Shown here: positions 32,793 to 41,635 of the stretch, piece by piece | Layout: each line of letters begins with the position of its first letter | Numbering within the stretch: the first letter of the stretch is position 1 | Assembly (NCBI RefSeq): GCF_003384035.1 | Contig: NZ_QQAK01000002.1 | Coordinates: 1 to 64,000, forward strand | Source of the DNA: Sporosarcina sp. BI001-red | GTDB lineage: Bacteria > Bacillota > Bacilli > Bacillales_A > Planococcaceae | Direction: 5' to 3' | DNA length: 64,000 nt | Position numbers and translations under genes: made by a program | The notes under the pieces: model-generated | What the model was told of the DNA's origin: nothing | Databases searched by the model: none | The model's input: the letters and a program-made list of their open reading frames with translations, nothing else

Positions 32793-33056
32793 TTACAGGA
32801 AAACTGCCAGGACGAGTAAAGACCCCAATCCTGGAATACCAAGCACTGCCAGTAAAAAGCCTGATCCAATATTAATCGGCACGTACAATCCAACAAAACC
32901 ACCTGCGATGTTAAGGATAAAGAGAATTAAAAACGCAAAAGCGAGTCGGAACCATAAAATGGACAGTTTTTCAGCCGCCGTTTGCAGTTGAGGCTTGGTC
33001 AAACGTAGTACGAATAGCAGGACAACACCGAGTGCAAGAATTATAGCAACTTTCAT
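32793..33056 (-). CDS. bofA: Pro-sigma-K processing inhibitor BofA
   Basis: 87 residues, nearly all hydrophobic, with three membrane segments and the conserved end NIGSGFLLAVLGIPGLGSLL. BofA holds the protease SpoIVFB inactive in the mother-cell outer forespore membrane until the engulfed forespore signals. Length equals B. subtilis BofA. It follows yaaL, as expected. Confidence 0.9.
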   Translation of the reverse strand: MKVAIILALGVVLLFVLRLTKPQLQTAAEKLSILWFRLAFAFLILFILNIAGGFVGLYVPINIGSGFLLAVLGIPGLGSLLVLAVFL

Positions 33057-33119
33057 AGCAGAAGTTGCCCCCTTTACAATAGACTACTAGCAGTCTATGC
33101 AAAGCAATCCTTATTTAGT

Positions 33120-33350
33120 TCACTCAATGCCAAGATTTCTAATTTTAGCTTCTTTGTACAAATAGAAATGATTGCTTTCAGCGATCTTTTTTCGAATCAT
33201 AACTTCCTGATCATAATCATCTGCATACTTTTCAATCGACTTCGCCCGTTCCCACTCTTCTCGTGTATCTAACATTAATGTGCGTAACGTTTCATCGAAT
33301 TCTCGTTTCAGCTTATTCTTCCTGCGAAACAGTCCCCCTGACCGTCTCAC
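33120..33350 (-). CDS. yaaL: YaaL family protein (DUF2508)
   Basis: 76 residues, highly charged: [42 protein letters not shown]2508 protein; function unknown. The start is GTG overlapping the recR stop (GTGA), with AAGGGCGG upstream. Position recR-yaaL-bofA is conserved. Confidence 0.88.
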   Translation of the reverse strand: MRRSGGLFRRKNKLKREFDETLRTLMLDTREEWERAKSIEKYADDYDQEVMIRKKIAESNHFYLYKEAKIRNLGIE

Positions 33351-33943
33351 AGTTGTCGCCGCCCTTCTAATGCTTTCGAGAGCGTTACTTCATCAGCGTA
33401 CTCTAAATCTCCACCTACCGGTAACCCGTGGGCTATACGGGTCGTTGGAATACCTGAAGGTTTCACGAGGCGTGAAATGTACATAGCAGTTGCTTCGCCT
33501 TCAATCGTCGGATTGGTTGCTAGAATTAGCTCTTCAACATCCTCATCTTGCAGACGTTTCAGCAAGTCGGGAACGTTAATATCCTCAGGCCCCACACCAT
33601 CCATAGGTGAAATCGCACCGTGAAGGACATGATAAAGTCCTTTGTAATCACGCATTTTTTCCATGGCAATGACGTCTTTCGGATCTTGGACTACACAAAT
33701 GAGAGAACGGTCTCGAGACTGGTCCTGACAAATATGACATGGATCGATGTCGGTAATATGTCCGCAAACAGAGCAAAACCTTAGATTTCGTTTGGCATCA
33801 ACCAACGCTTTCGCAAAGTCGAGCACAGTATCTTCTTTCATACTCAACACAAAAAACGCCAGCCGGCCCGCGGTTTTCGGGCCGATGCCTGGCAGTTTCA
33901 TAAAACTGTCAATCAGTTTAGATATCGGTTCAGGGTAATGCAT
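33347..33943 (-). CDS. recR: Recombination mediator RecR
   Basis: 198 residues: the HhH motif [19 protein letters not shown]4 zinc finger [16 protein letters not shown], Toprim domain ([14 protein letters not shown]) and a final Walker-B-like [12 protein letters not shown]. RecR with RecO loads RecA at gaps. GGAGG precedes the ATG, 11 bp after ebfC. Confidence 0.97.
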   Translation of the reverse strand: MHYPEPISKLIDSFMKLPGIGPKTAGRLAFFVLSMKEDTVLDFAKALVDAKRNLRFCSVCGHITDIDPCHICQDQSRDRSLICVVQDPKDVIAMEKMRDYKGLYHVLHGAISPMDGVGPEDINVPDLLKRLQDEDVEELILATNPTIEGEATAMYISRLVKPSGIPTTRIAHGLPVGGDLEYADEVTLSKALEGRRQL

Positions 33944-33954
33944 GGTTTTGCCTC

Positions 33955-34275
33955 CTAGAACATCCCTGGAAGGTTCAATCCCTTCGTGAATTGTCCCATC
34001 GTAGAGTTCGTTAATTCTTCTGCTTTTTCCATCGCGTCGTTCGTTGCAATTACGATAAGGTCTTGTAACATTTCAGCATCTTCCGGATCGATAACGGATG
34101 GGTCCACAATCACTTCGACAACTTTTTTGTCGCCAGAAACGATTACTTTCACCATACCACCGCCTGCTGCACCTTCCAAACGCTCTTCACCTAGTTTTTC
34201 TTGAGCCTCACCCATTTGCTTTTGCATCTTTTGCATTTGCTTCATCATACCTTGCATATTTCCCATACCACGCAT
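33955..34275 (-). CDS. ebfC: YbaB/EbfC nucleoid-associated protein (YaaK)
   Basis: 106 residues: Met/Gln-rich N-terminal helix ([20 protein letters not shown]) and the YbaB core [36 protein letters not shown]. Dimers of this family bind DNA with little sequence specificity. Located between dnaX and recR, the usual trio. Confidence 0.95.
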   Translation of the reverse strand: MRGMGNMQGMMKQMQKMQKQMGEAQEKLGEERLEGAAGGGMVKVIVSGDKKVVEVIVDPSVIDPEDAEMLQDLIVIATNDAMEKAEELTNSTMGQFTKGLNLPGMF

Positions 34276-34301
34276 TCTTATTTCCTCCTCTTTAAGTTTA
34301 G

Positions 34302-36086
34302 TTACTCGTCATGGACGGTAATGAATTCTTTACCAAATAACTTTTCTGCTTCCGAAACGATCGGGTCATCTTGTGTCAGTTCAGCGCCTTCAAGAAACGC
34401 TGGGACTTCTTGAGGCTCTGAAACTCCAGATGCTTCACCGCTAGTTGCAGAGTTCTCATCTGTTTGCGAATGTTGCTTGGACATTCCACTCTTTCGGATG
34501 AAATCCTCTCTAACTTTAAGCCATCCCTCTTCAGGGACGTAGACCACGTCGTAGGCTTTGCCTGTTTGTTGACGCAACGCTTCCGCAAGACCTGAACTTA
34601 GCGACACATTTTCAGACGCCATGAGACAATGAATTTCATATTTAAATTTTAACACAAACGCACTATCCGATGCTGCTACTGGCTCTGTTTCTTCAAGAAG
34701 TGCAGAATGTGAACGCTGCATTGTCTGCATCATGCGTGCCCATTCTTCCCGGATCACTTGAATATCTTGCTTAGTTGCACTACTTAACACTTGATGGACT
34801 TTGCCGGTCGGAATCTTGTAGGCACGAGCATTATTCGAAGAGTTTTTGCGTGCTGCTGGTGCTTTCTCACCTGCTTGTGCAGCAAGTCCTCCACCGTTAG
34901 CAAGTTGTTGCTGCAATTCTCCAACAATCCGTTCAAGTGTGGCAATTTTTTGTTCGAGTTCAGGCGATGCAACTGAACCGACCGTTCCTGAATTAGAAGC
35001 GCCACGCGTTTGAACCATTTTCAATAACGCCGATTCAATATACACTTTTGCATGATTAGAGAAACGCATTTCTTGCTGGGTCTCTCCTAAAATATCGATA
35101 TAAGTATATAAAGTATCCGGCTCAAATGCTTGGGCTAATGCAACAAAGCGTTCATCCCCCGAAATGACCTCTAGTAAGTCTGTAAGGTCAGGTGCTGTCC
35201 GTAATAACAGTAAATCACGGAAAAACGTTATTAAATTCTCTGCCAAACGGGAGACATCTTTCCCTTCCGCTACGAGACGATTTAACAATGTCAGTGCAGC
35301 ACCAGCGTCTTTCGTAAGCAACGCTTGTGCAAGTTGATGGAAGATGTCTTCCCCAACAGATCCTGTGACGAGCAGTGCCTCTTCTGCAGTGACTCGATCA
35401 CCACTGAAAGAGACGACTTGGTCCAGCATGCTGAGCGCATCCCGCATCCCCCCCGAAGCCGCTTGTGCAATCACTTTTAGGGCGCTTGCGTCAGCTTCAA
35501 TGTCCGCATCTTTTAAAACGTGTGTCATACGCTCCACAATTTCTATAGCTGTAATCGGTTTGAAGTCGAATCGCTGACAGCGAGAGATAATCGTGAGCGG
35601 CAGTTTGTGCGGTTCAGTTGTTGCTAGGATGAACACCGCATGGGCAGGAGGTTCTTCAAGCGTTTTTAACAGCGCATTGAAGGCTGAATTTGAAAGCATA
35701 TGCACTTCATCGATAATATAGACTTTATATTTGGAAGAAGCCGGTGCATATCGGACCTTTTCAATGATATCCCGCATCTCTTCAACACGGGAATTGGACG
35801 CCGCATCAAATTCAATCACATCTGTATTCGATCCTTCTGTGATCGTTCGGCACGTCTCACATTCGTTACACGGTTCTTTGGCGGGTCCGTTCTCGCAATT
35901 CAATGCCTTCGCAAAAATTTTAGCGGCACTCGTCTTTCCAGTTCCGCGGGGACCTGAAAATAAATAGGCGTGGGTCGTTTTGTTATGGAGGAGAGCATTT
36001 TGAAGTGTTTGTTTAACATGTTGCTGTCCTGACATTTCATGGAATGTCTGAGGCCGGTATACCCGGTAAAAAGCTTGATAACTCAA
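34302..36086 (-). CDS. dnaX: DNA polymerase III subunits gamma and tau
   Basis: 594 residues. AAA+ module (about 1-240) with Walker [20 protein letters not shown]4 zinc module [16 protein letters not shown], Walker [11 protein letters not shown] and the SRC sensor SRCQRFDFK. The gamma oligomerisation domain follows, then a variable tau tail ending [12 protein letters not shown]. Tau links clamp loader, helicase and polymerase. The start is TTG at 36086 (TTG AGT TAT CAA), with AAAGGGGAG seven bases away; the longer open frame lacks a site. I saw no evident frameshift element for gamma. Confidence 0.94.
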   Translation of the reverse strand: MSYQAFYRVYRPQTFHEMSGQQHVKQTLQNALLHNKTTHAYLFSGPRGTGKTSAAKIFAKALNCENGPAKEPCNECETCRTITEGSNTDVIEFDAASNSRVEEMRDIIEKVRYAPASSKYKVYIIDEVHMLSNSAFNALLKTLEEPPAHAVFILATTEPHKLPLTIISRCQRFDFKPITAIEIVERMTHVLKDADIEADASALKVIAQAASGGMRDALSMLDQVVSFSGDRVTAEEALLVTGSVGEDIFHQLAQALLTKDAGAALTLLNRLVAEGKDVSRLAENLITFFRDLLLLRTAPDLTDLLEVISGDERFVALAQAFEPDTLYTYIDILGETQQEMRFSNHAKVYIESALLKMVQTRGASNSGTVGSVASPELEQKIATLERIVGELQQQLANGGGLAAQAGEKAPAARKNSSNNARAYKIPTGKVHQVLSSATKQDIQVIREEWARMMQTMQRSHSALLEETEPVAASDSAFVLKFKYEIHCLMASENVSLSSGLAEALRQQTGKAYDVVYVPEEGWLKVREDFIRKSGMSKQHSQTDENSATSGEASGVSEPQEVPAFLEGAELTQDDPIVSEAEKLFGKEFITVHDE

Positions 36087-36126
36087 CCGTCCGCTCCCCT
36101 TTCTTTTCGCTTGATTCATTCCTATA

Positions 36127-36135
36127 AGTATATCA
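36127..36135 (-). promoter_or_regulatory. Possible extended -10 promoter of dnaX
   Basis: On the minus strand TGATATACT (extended -10 TGnTATACT) lies 41-49 bp before the dnaX start. The -35 region 17-18 bp upstream is poor, as is usual for extended -10 promoters. Confidence 0.45.
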
Positions 36136-36920
36136 CAAACGAACAGATAAGACGTTGTTTGAGGGAGGTATTTACAATTGCATTCTTATAGAATAAATCG
36201 GTAATTTCCGTGCAGCTTTTTCATAGACGGGACAACTCTATTCTGAACCGTCGATTATATTAAAGCTCTTATTCCACTAAAGCCTCTGTTAGTTTAAGCA
36301 TATACATTCACCGTATTTCTGAATAAGTTAACAAATGCGCCAACTCTTATTTCTATACTAAGTTAGCATTTATAATGTGATTTTTTGAGCACGTTTTGTA
36401 CTTAATAATAGTGGTGAATCTGTTCCTATAGCACTCCCTATTAAATAAAAAAACATTTGAGATAAAACCGATAATCTGAAGGCTTTTTCGAACAACAAGC
36501 AAGTCAAATATACTAACTCAATAGAGAAATATCCATTGTTTCAAGTGTAAAACTGGACTTAAAGGAACACTTCCATTAGCAAGGCCATATGTACTTTAAA
36601 ATATTGTGAATTCGTCATAGGAAGTTAACCTTTTTTGGAAATAATTCGGTATAAATAGGTGAAAAGCCACTGTTTAAATAAAAATTTTCGTGTAATCTTA
36701 TCCACTGTAGGTGATTTTTTGGAAGATAAATAGGTTACTATTGGTATTTTGGGCAAAAACCAGTATAGAAATTACAGTTTTGAAAGCTAGTCACTTATTC
36801 TAATACGGCGCTAGTGTTGAATGTTATAGAAAAATTATTCTTTTTCTGTACAATGTTAACTATTATCCTTATATCTAAGTATATAGATAAACTAATATCT
36901 TGAGGAGGAACACAATCACA
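36136..36920. other. ~785-bp A/T-rich intergenic region before the GHL10/SLH gene
   Basis: No protein-coding stretch or RNA gene is recognisable on either strand. Near the right end is an 18-bp palindrome, TATCTA-AGTATA-TAGATA (36872-36889), just before the ribosome binding site of the next gene, which could be an operator or an mRNA hairpin. TACAAT near 36849 could be a -10 box, but I could not pair it with a good -35. Confidence 0.5.
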
Positions 36921-39197
36921 ATGTCTAAAAAAACTTTATGCCGTTATCTAGCAACTTTTTTAGTGTTAGTATTAATCATTCCATTATTCACTATTCAAAA
37001 TGCCTACGCTAGTACAACCAATCCTAAAACTGAAATGCGCGCTGCGTGGATTGCAACCGTTACGAATATTGATATGAAAGCTGGAATGAATAAGTCTGCG
37101 TATACTCAATGGGTAAAAACCACATTGGACAAACTAAAAGCCGATAATTTCAATACGGTTATTTTCCAAGCTAAACCATTAAATGATGCATTATATCCAT
37201 CCAAACTCGCTCCTTGGTCTTCCTATATAACAGGTAAAAATCAGGGGACAAATCCTGGATATGATCCTTTACAAATCATGATAGATGAAGCACATAAACG
37301 TGGTTTAGAACTGCATGCATGGGTAAATCCTTATCGTGTTACAATGCCTTCTCAGAAATTATCGGATTTAGCTACTGATAATATTGCTCGTAAAAATCCT
37401 GGGTGGGTAGTGAAGTATGGCAATCAATACTATTTAAATCCAGGTCTTCCAGAAGTACAAGATTACTTAGTTTCTACTGTAAAAGAATTAGTGGCCAATT
37501 ATGATATTGACGCTGTACACATGGATGATTATTTCTATCCTTATAAAGTACAAGGTGAAACATTTAAAGATCAAGAAGCCTTTAAAAAGTATAAGGGTTC
37601 TTTCAAACAAGTTGAAGATTGGCGCCGTAATAATGTCAATCAATTAGTTAAGAGTGTCTACAATACGATTAAAGCAACAAAGCCACACGTTCAATATGGA
37701 ATATCTCCGTTTGGAATTTGGAGAAATAAGGGACAAGATTCTACGGGTAGCGATACAAATGGAATGAGTAACTTTGATGACATCTACGCCGATACTAGAC
37801 AATGGATCAAAGATGGCAGCATTGATTATATTGCTCCTCAAATCTATTGGTCACGAAATTTTAAAGCCGCAAATTACTCTAAGTTATTAGATTGGTGGGG
37901 ACGCGAAGTCCAAACTTATGCAAAAGCTCACCCTGTCAACTTGTACATCGGTGTGGCTGATTATAAAGTCGGCAACGATGCTGATAAAACATGGAGTGAC
38001 AAAACGGAGCTTACGAATCAAGTAATTGCGAATAGAACGAATACTAGTGCAAAAGGACAAATGCATTTCTCTTTAAGAAGTATTAACAGCAATGCTCTCG
38101 GTTATGCTACATACCTTAAACAACAAATGTATCCTTCAAAAGCTTTAACGCCTGCTGTATCTTGGAAGGGTTCTTCGATACCTAATCGCCCAACTGACGT
38201 TCAGTTGAGTAAAGAATCTTCCGAAAACAAACTGACTATTATAGACAAAGGTAGTAATCTTCCAAGAAAATACGTCATATACCGTTTTGATGGAACACTA
38301 GAAGGTTCTTATGAAGATCCTAAAAATATTTTAGACATTGTCTATAACACAAAAGGGAATACGGTTTACTTGGATACCACCGCAAATAGAAGCAAAGTAT
38401 ACACTTATGGCATTAAATCCGTGTCTCCTACAGGCGTTGAAAGTAAAAACGCTTTCGTTTTGGAGGACGGAATAGCGGAACTACCAACTCCGGTACTATT
38501 TAATGACATTAGTTCGAGGCATAGAGCTTATAAAGAAATTACCTTCTTAGCAGAAGGCGACATAGTATCAGGTGATACGAATGGTTATTATAATCCAGAT
38601 AGGCAAGTTACACGTGCAGAAGCTATGGCTATGATCGGTCGTTCTTTAAATCTTGATGGAACCAAAAGAAAAACAACCTTTAATGATGTAGGTGCTAATT
38701 CGTTTGCATCGGGCTATATCCAATCTGCTGTTGATAAAAACATTATTTCTGGTTACAACGATGGTACGTTTAAACCTGATGCACCTCTGACACGTGGTGA
38801 AATGGCTCTTATAATCAGTAGAACATTTGAATATGATTATAATAACTCTACATCTGGAGCTGCTAAAGCGCTTATAACAAGAGGTATAGCAGTTGGATTC
38901 GAAGACGGAACGTTTGGTTCAGATAAAAAGATTATTAGATCTGACTACGCAATCTTTTTAGCGAGAGCCATTGATTTTAATCTTCGTTTAAATAGCCCTA
39001 CTATCTCTTTTGATAGCGAAATGACTGTAAACAGTGATTCTTGTTTGATCAAAAAAGGACCGTCAGATAAGTTTGCTCAAGTAGGTACTTTAAAGCGTAA
39101 TGAAAAAGTTAGAATCGGATATAAGGTTGGAAGTTGGACACTTATTAAGTCTCCTACAAACGTGGTAGGATTCGTTCCAAACTCTTCCCTAAAATAA
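36921..39197 (+). CDS. Secreted GHL10 glycosyl-hydrolase-like protein with SLH and SH3 domains
   Basis: 758 residues. A signal peptide (about 1-31: basic start, LATFLVLVLIIPLFTI, cut near AYAS) is followed by a GHL10/DUF187 TIM-barrel-like domain (about 38-350: EMRAAWIATVTNIDM, VIFQAKPLNDALYPS, LELHAWVNPYRV, IDYIAPQIYWS). A linker or fibronectin-like part covers about 420-500. Three SLH repeats (about 525-690, e.g. FNDVGANSFASGYIQSAVDK) and an SH3-like domain (about 700-758) follow. SLH domains tether it to pyruvylated wall polymer; the catalytic role is inferred. I start at the ATG at 36921, with GGAGG 12 bases away. The surroundings are more A/T-rich than the block, and it splits dnaX from the SRP RNA gene. 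Confidence 0.88.
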   Translation: MSKKTLCRYLATFLVLVLIIPLFTIQNAYASTTNPKTEMRAAWIATVTNIDMKAGMNKSAYTQWVKTTLDKLKADNFNTVIFQAKPLNDALYPSKLAPWSSYITGKNQGTNPGYDPLQIMIDEAHKRGLELHAWVNPYRVTMPSQKLSDLATDNIARKNPGWVVKYGNQYYLNPGLPEVQDYLVSTVKELVANYDIDAVHMDDYFYPYKVQGETFKDQEAFKKYKGSFKQVEDWRRNNVNQLVKSVYNTIKATKPHVQYGISPFGIWRNKGQDSTGSDTNGMSNFDDIYADTRQWIKDGSIDYIAPQIYWSRNFKAANYSKLLDWWGREVQTYAKAHPVNLYIGVADYKVGNDADKTWSDKTELTNQVIANRTNTSAKGQMHFSLRSINSNALGYATYLKQQMYPSKALTPAVSWKGSSIPNRPTDVQLSKESSENKLTIIDKGSNLPRKYVIYRFDGTLEGSYEDPKNILDIVYNTKGNTVYLDTTANRSKVYTYGIKSVSPTGVESKNAFVLEDGIAELPTPVLFNDISSRHRAYKEITFLAEGDIVSGDTNGYYNPDRQVTRAEAMAMIGRSLNLDGTKRKTTFNDVGANSFASGYIQSAVDKNIISGYNDGTFKPDAPLTRGEMALIISRTFEYDYNNSTSGAAKALITRGIAVGFEDGTFGSDKKIIRSDYAIFLARAIDFNLRLNSPTISFDSEMTVNSDSCLIKKGPSDKFAQVGTLKRNEKVRIGYKVGSWTLIKSPTNVVGFVPNSSLK

Positions 39198-39328
39198 CTT
39201 AGCCCGTTCATTTAAGGACATTACTTCACATTCCTTATAGTCCTGCTGCTAAAGGAACTAATGAAAATTCTTTAAACGGTTTTTTCAAGACCTGTTTCTA
39301 ATGTTTAAGGAATTTATCTAAAAACATG

Positions 39329-39367
39329 CAAAAGCCTCTCATCCACATCGGGATGAGAGGCTTTTGC
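39329..39367. terminator. Terminator of the SRP RNA gene
   Basis: GCAAAAGCCTCTCATCC and GGATGAGAGGCTTTTGC form a 17-bp perfect stem with a 5-base loop, 7 bp beyond the SRP RNA end on the minus strand. It may also stop plus-strand transcription from the GHL10 gene. Confidence 0.88.
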
Positions 39368-39373
39368 TATGTA

Positions 39374-39646
39374 CGCCGTGCACCTTCCTTCGACCGCCGC
39401 ACATAAGCGTTACTCTTGTCGTTGGCTCGATTTAGGCGACCCCGCGGCACATGAGAAATTCCACTTAATGCTGCTTCCTTCCGGACCTGACATGGTTCAT
39501 GGGTTCCCATTGCGCGGGACCCAAATGTCAACACTACGTGCAAAAGGCAGACCCTACAATACGGACGGCCTCAGAAAAGGGATTCAGTCTTGCTAGAGCG
39601 GATTGCAAGTTATAGGGCACCGCTACCTCCCCACCTAGCACGGCAA
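39374..39646 (-). ncRNA. ffs: Signal recognition particle RNA (scRNA, Alu-containing type)
   Basis: On the minus strand the 273-nt region begins TTGCCGTGCTAGGTGGGGAG and ends GGTGCACGGCG, with its ends complementary. The universally conserved Ffh-binding helix 8 is present (CATGTCAGGTCCGGAAGGAAGCAGC, in two overlapping parts). The 5' Alu-domain sequence GGGGAGGTAGCGGTGCCC is also present. Size and sequence match the long Bacillus-type SRP RNA. Together with Ffh and HBsu-like protein it targets membrane and secreted proteins. Confidence 0.96.
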
Positions 39647-39651
39647 CTCTT

Positions 39652-39680
39652 ATTATACGAGTAGCCTACAAAAAAATCAA
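39652..39680 (-). promoter_or_regulatory. Sigma-A promoter of the SRP RNA gene
   Basis: Minus strand: TTGATT (39675-39680), 17 bp, TATAAT (39652-39657, perfect -10). The predicted start falls at or just before the TTGCCG end of the RNA. Confidence 0.88.
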
Positions 39681-39726
39681 CTTTCACCCATTTGTCTATC
39701 AGGCTGAAATTTTTTATTTAAAATTG

Positions 39727-39755
39727 TTGACTTCTTTTCTAATGCCTGATATATT
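39727..39755 (+). promoter_or_regulatory. Sigma-A promoter of tRNA-Ser
   Basis: TTGACT (39727-39732), 17 bp, TATATT (39750-39755), two mismatches in all. It lies 16 bp before the tRNA, back to back with the SRP RNA promoter. Confidence 0.8.
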
Positions 39756-39771
39756 ATTACTTGTCTAACAC

Positions 39772-39864
39772 GGAGGTATACCCAAGTTCGGCTGAAGGGA
39801 TCGGTCTTGAAAACCGACAGGGGTGTCAAAACCCGCGGGGGTTCGAATCCCTCTACCTCCTCCA
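39772..39864 (+). tRNA. tRNA-Ser (UGA)
   Basis: 93 nt beginning GGAGGTATACCC and ending in encoded CCA (39862-39864). The acceptor arms GGAGGTA/TACCTCC pair, the anticodon TGA is at 39808-39810 in GGTCTTGAAAACC, and a long variable arm (about 20 nt) and GGTTCGAATCC mark it as a class II serine tRNA. It lies beside the SRP RNA gene, near the Bacillus arrangement. Confidence 0.96.
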
Positions 39865-39891
39865 TACATAAGTATTAGTACGATAACATAG

Positions 39892-39940
39892 AAAAAAGTT
39901 GTTCATGAAAAGGGAAACCTGATCATGGACAACTTTTTTG
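39892..39940. terminator. Hairpin terminator after tRNA-Ser with the GAAAAGGGAAACCT loop
   Basis: AAAAAGTTGTTCATGA pairs with TCATGGACAACTTTTTT across a loop containing AAAGGGAAACCTGA, with T6 after it. The loop and arms closely resemble the hairpin at 43714-43760. Confidence 0.85.
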
Positions 39941-40304
39941 TTTTTAGATAAACCTAAATCGACCTAAGATTAGAGGATAAACAGGTCATACTTGCACGAG
40001 ATGATACTATCCTTCTCCTTGAACCCCCTATTGGGCACACATCGATTCCTATCATATGTTCTTCCCAACTCTAAAGGATTCAAAATTCTTCTTGTGCTGT
40101 TCATCTTATGAAGGGTTGCGGTATACGGCTGATGTCTCAATCATGTTGTGACCGATTTGGTCTCGCAAAAGGTGAAAAGGTTTCCACCTTCATCCAGACA
40201 ATGCTTTGCAAAGTAGTGGCATGGAAAAGCCATGCACGCTATTTCGAGTAATTGTTCAACACATTATTTCTGTATCTGCTCTTCAGTGTGTAGCGTTTAT
40301 AATA
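39941..40304. other. Intergenic region between tRNA-Ser and the Rgg-family gene
   Basis: About 360 bp without an intact gene. Its right half carries a minus-strand remnant of a tyrosine recombinase, listed separately. The left half shows nothing I can assign. Confidence 0.6.
40106..40233 (-). pseudogene. Frameshifted C-terminal remnant of a tyrosine recombinase/integrase
   Basis: Two minus-strand frames together give the end of an integrase: HYFAKHCLDEGGNLFTF in one frame, then, after a one-base shift near 40170, FHLLRDQIGHNMIETSAVYR ending NPS-stop. The first segment resembles RHxFAKxxLxxGGxLFTL and the second contains the catalytic GH and the active-site Y of XerC/D-type recombinases. The rest of the gene is missing. 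It implies an integrative element once inserted beside tRNA-Ser. Confidence 0.6.
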
Positions 40305-41162
40305 TTAAGTATCCGAATATTGACTAATCTCGACTGTTGCCATTTGTAATAGCTCATGTTCTTCTAAAACAGTTAGAAGCTCCATCCCCTTTTGAACCCA
40401 CGGGAATCCGCTATTACCTAAGCTGTTTAAACATATACCTTTACGCACATAACAAACAGCTAATTGCAAATATGCCTTTTGTTTTTTTGAAAATATAATA
40501 GCAGTTTCTATCTCTTTCAATGCTTCTACATAACATTTATCTTTTATTAGCATTAGGGATATATTTACACAGAAGTTTATTTTTAAACGCTGTATGTTTT
40601 GAAAATCCCCGTACCTTTCAATACTTTTAAATGCTAGCCTTTTTATTTCAAGCATTGTTTCAAGTGGAAAAAAGTAAAAAATCGAATTTAACAAGTATAA
40701 ATCAGAAAAGTAGAACTGGTTTTTCACTGAAAGTCTTTGCCATACATTTGAGACACTTGCTACCAACATTGTTTTATCAGCAGTGTATATGAGTATTAGT
40801 AAAGCCTCGGCTAACGATTTAATATCACTTATTAATTGGTCGTCTTTTTTGTCTAAATAGCTCACAGACATGTTTAACAACTCTTTAATATTTTCTTCAT
40901 TATTAAATGAAAGTGAAATAAATTTCTTGAATATCGCATCCTTTTCAGTATGTTTGAACCCATTTTGAATATATAAGACTTCTTCAAATGTTACTTCTAG
41001 ATTTTCAAGTATACTAGCTAAAGATGAATAAGTAATATCTGTTTTATTTAACTCGAATTTCGAATAGGCACTTTGCGTCATTATTCCATCGACTATATAC
41101 TTCTGCGAAAAATCTTTATCGCTTCTAATCTTTTTAATGGTTGAATTTATGTTTTTCTCCAT
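40305..41162 (-). CDS. Rgg-family transcriptional regulator
   Basis: 285 residues, the usual size of Rgg/GadR/MutR proteins. An N-terminal XRE helix-turn-helix (about 5-60: TIKKIRSDKDFSQKYIVDGI, MTQSAYSKFELNKTDITYSS, LENLEVTFEEVLYIQNG) is followed by a long helical C-terminal domain (about 70-285) with TPR-like helices. Rgg proteins of streptococci bind short hydrophobic peptides (SHP) made from a neighbouring, often divergent gene. Here a 17-residue SHP-like ORF is divergent, 110 bp away. GGGAGGAG precedes the ATG. A related RNPP-type identity is the alternative. Confidence 0.8.
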   Translation of the reverse strand: MEKNINSTIKKIRSDKDFSQKYIVDGIMTQSAYSKFELNKTDITYSSLASILENLEVTFEEVLYIQNGFKHTEKDAIFKKFISLSFNNEENIKELLNMSVSYLDKKDDQLISDIKSLAEALLILIYTADKTMLVASVSNVWQRLSVKNQFYFSDLYLLNSIFYFFPLETMLEIKRLAFKSIERYGDFQNIQRLKINFCVNISLMLIKDKCYVEALKEIETAIIFSKKQKAYLQLAVCYVRKGICLNSLGNSGFPWVQKGMELLTVLEEHELLQMATVEISQYSDT

Positions 41163-41205
41163 CTATTCTCCTCCCAAATAGTCATTTGCGACTTTTTTTA
41201 AACCA

Positions 41206-41221
41206 TTCTATCCTAATAGAA
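41206..41221. promoter_or_regulatory. Palindrome and possible promoter between rgg and the small peptide gene
   Basis: TTCTATCCTAATAGAA is a perfect 6-bp inverted repeat with a 4-base spacer, in the 110-bp gap between the divergent genes. It overlaps a possible plus-strand promoter, TTGCGA (41186-41191), 17 bp, TATCCT (41209-41214). It is a candidate operator for the Rgg-like protein (inference). Confidence 0.45.
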
Positions 41222-41272
41222 GTATTATTGCATAGAGTGGATGTGTTATTACAAAGATAGGAGGTGCCGACC

Positions 41273-41326
41273 ATGTTAGATTTAATCATTTCGATGTTAG
41301 ACATATGGTTTATTGGTGGTGGTTAA
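41273..41326 (+). CDS. Candidate short hydrophobic pheromone (SHP-like) peptide
   Basis: A 17-codon ORF, MLDLIISMLDIWFIGGG, with a perfect AGGAGGTG site eight bases before the ATG. It is divergent from the Rgg-family gene. The C-terminus DIWFIGGG (Asp, four hydrophobic residues, glycines) closely mirrors mature streptococcal SHPs such as DIIIVGG and DILIIVGG. It lacks the Lys-rich N-terminus of most SHP precursors, and its two halves repeat MLD-hydrophobic. Expression, export and cleavage are inferred, not shown. Confidence 0.65.
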   Translation: MLDLIISMLDIWFIGGG

Positions 41327-41635
41327 TATCTTAGAAATAACGTACAAGGATCTTGTAACTCGTGCTTATAATACCTTTCCTATTCAAACGCTCATTCAGT
41401 CCATGTTTTATGATAATAATTAACCGAATATTACAACTAGCATAATCACTGTTTCTAGCGCATTTCCAAAGGGCAACTGAAAATGTAACTAAACTAGTAT
41501 TTGTGGCAGATTTGTAATACCGCTGTAACAAGTTTCTCTTGAGGACGTATTTACGAGTTTGGAAGTTGTGATTAAAATCTTTTGTTAGTTTCAACAGCCC
41601 AGTCTAATACAAATAAACCCAAGGGAGTTACAAAC
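41327..41635. other. 309-bp gap between the peptide gene and the secreted amidase-like gene
   Basis: No coding region I can support on either strand; an 87-codon minus-strand open frame here has no recognisable features. A small ACAAG/CTTGT repeat lies at about 41340. No clear promoter for the next gene was found, so it may be transcribed from the peptide promoter. Confidence 0.4.

Noticed and set aside
39369..39596. 75-codon ORF on the plus strand
   Set aside because: It lies inside the SRP RNA gene; the sequence is constrained by RNA structure.
39677..39865. 62-codon minus-strand ORF over tRNA-Ser
   Set aside because: Antisense of the tRNA; such MEEVEGFEPP-type translations are a known tRNA artefact.
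41264..41326. Longer 20-residue form of the SHP-like peptide starting at an in-frame GTG
   Set aside because: The Shine-Dalgarno overlaps that GTG, so only the ATG at 41273 is well placed.
41331..41594. 87-codon minus-strand ORF between the peptide gene and the papain-fold gene
   Set aside because: No binding site, no protein-like pattern, and it would oppose the likely transcript.
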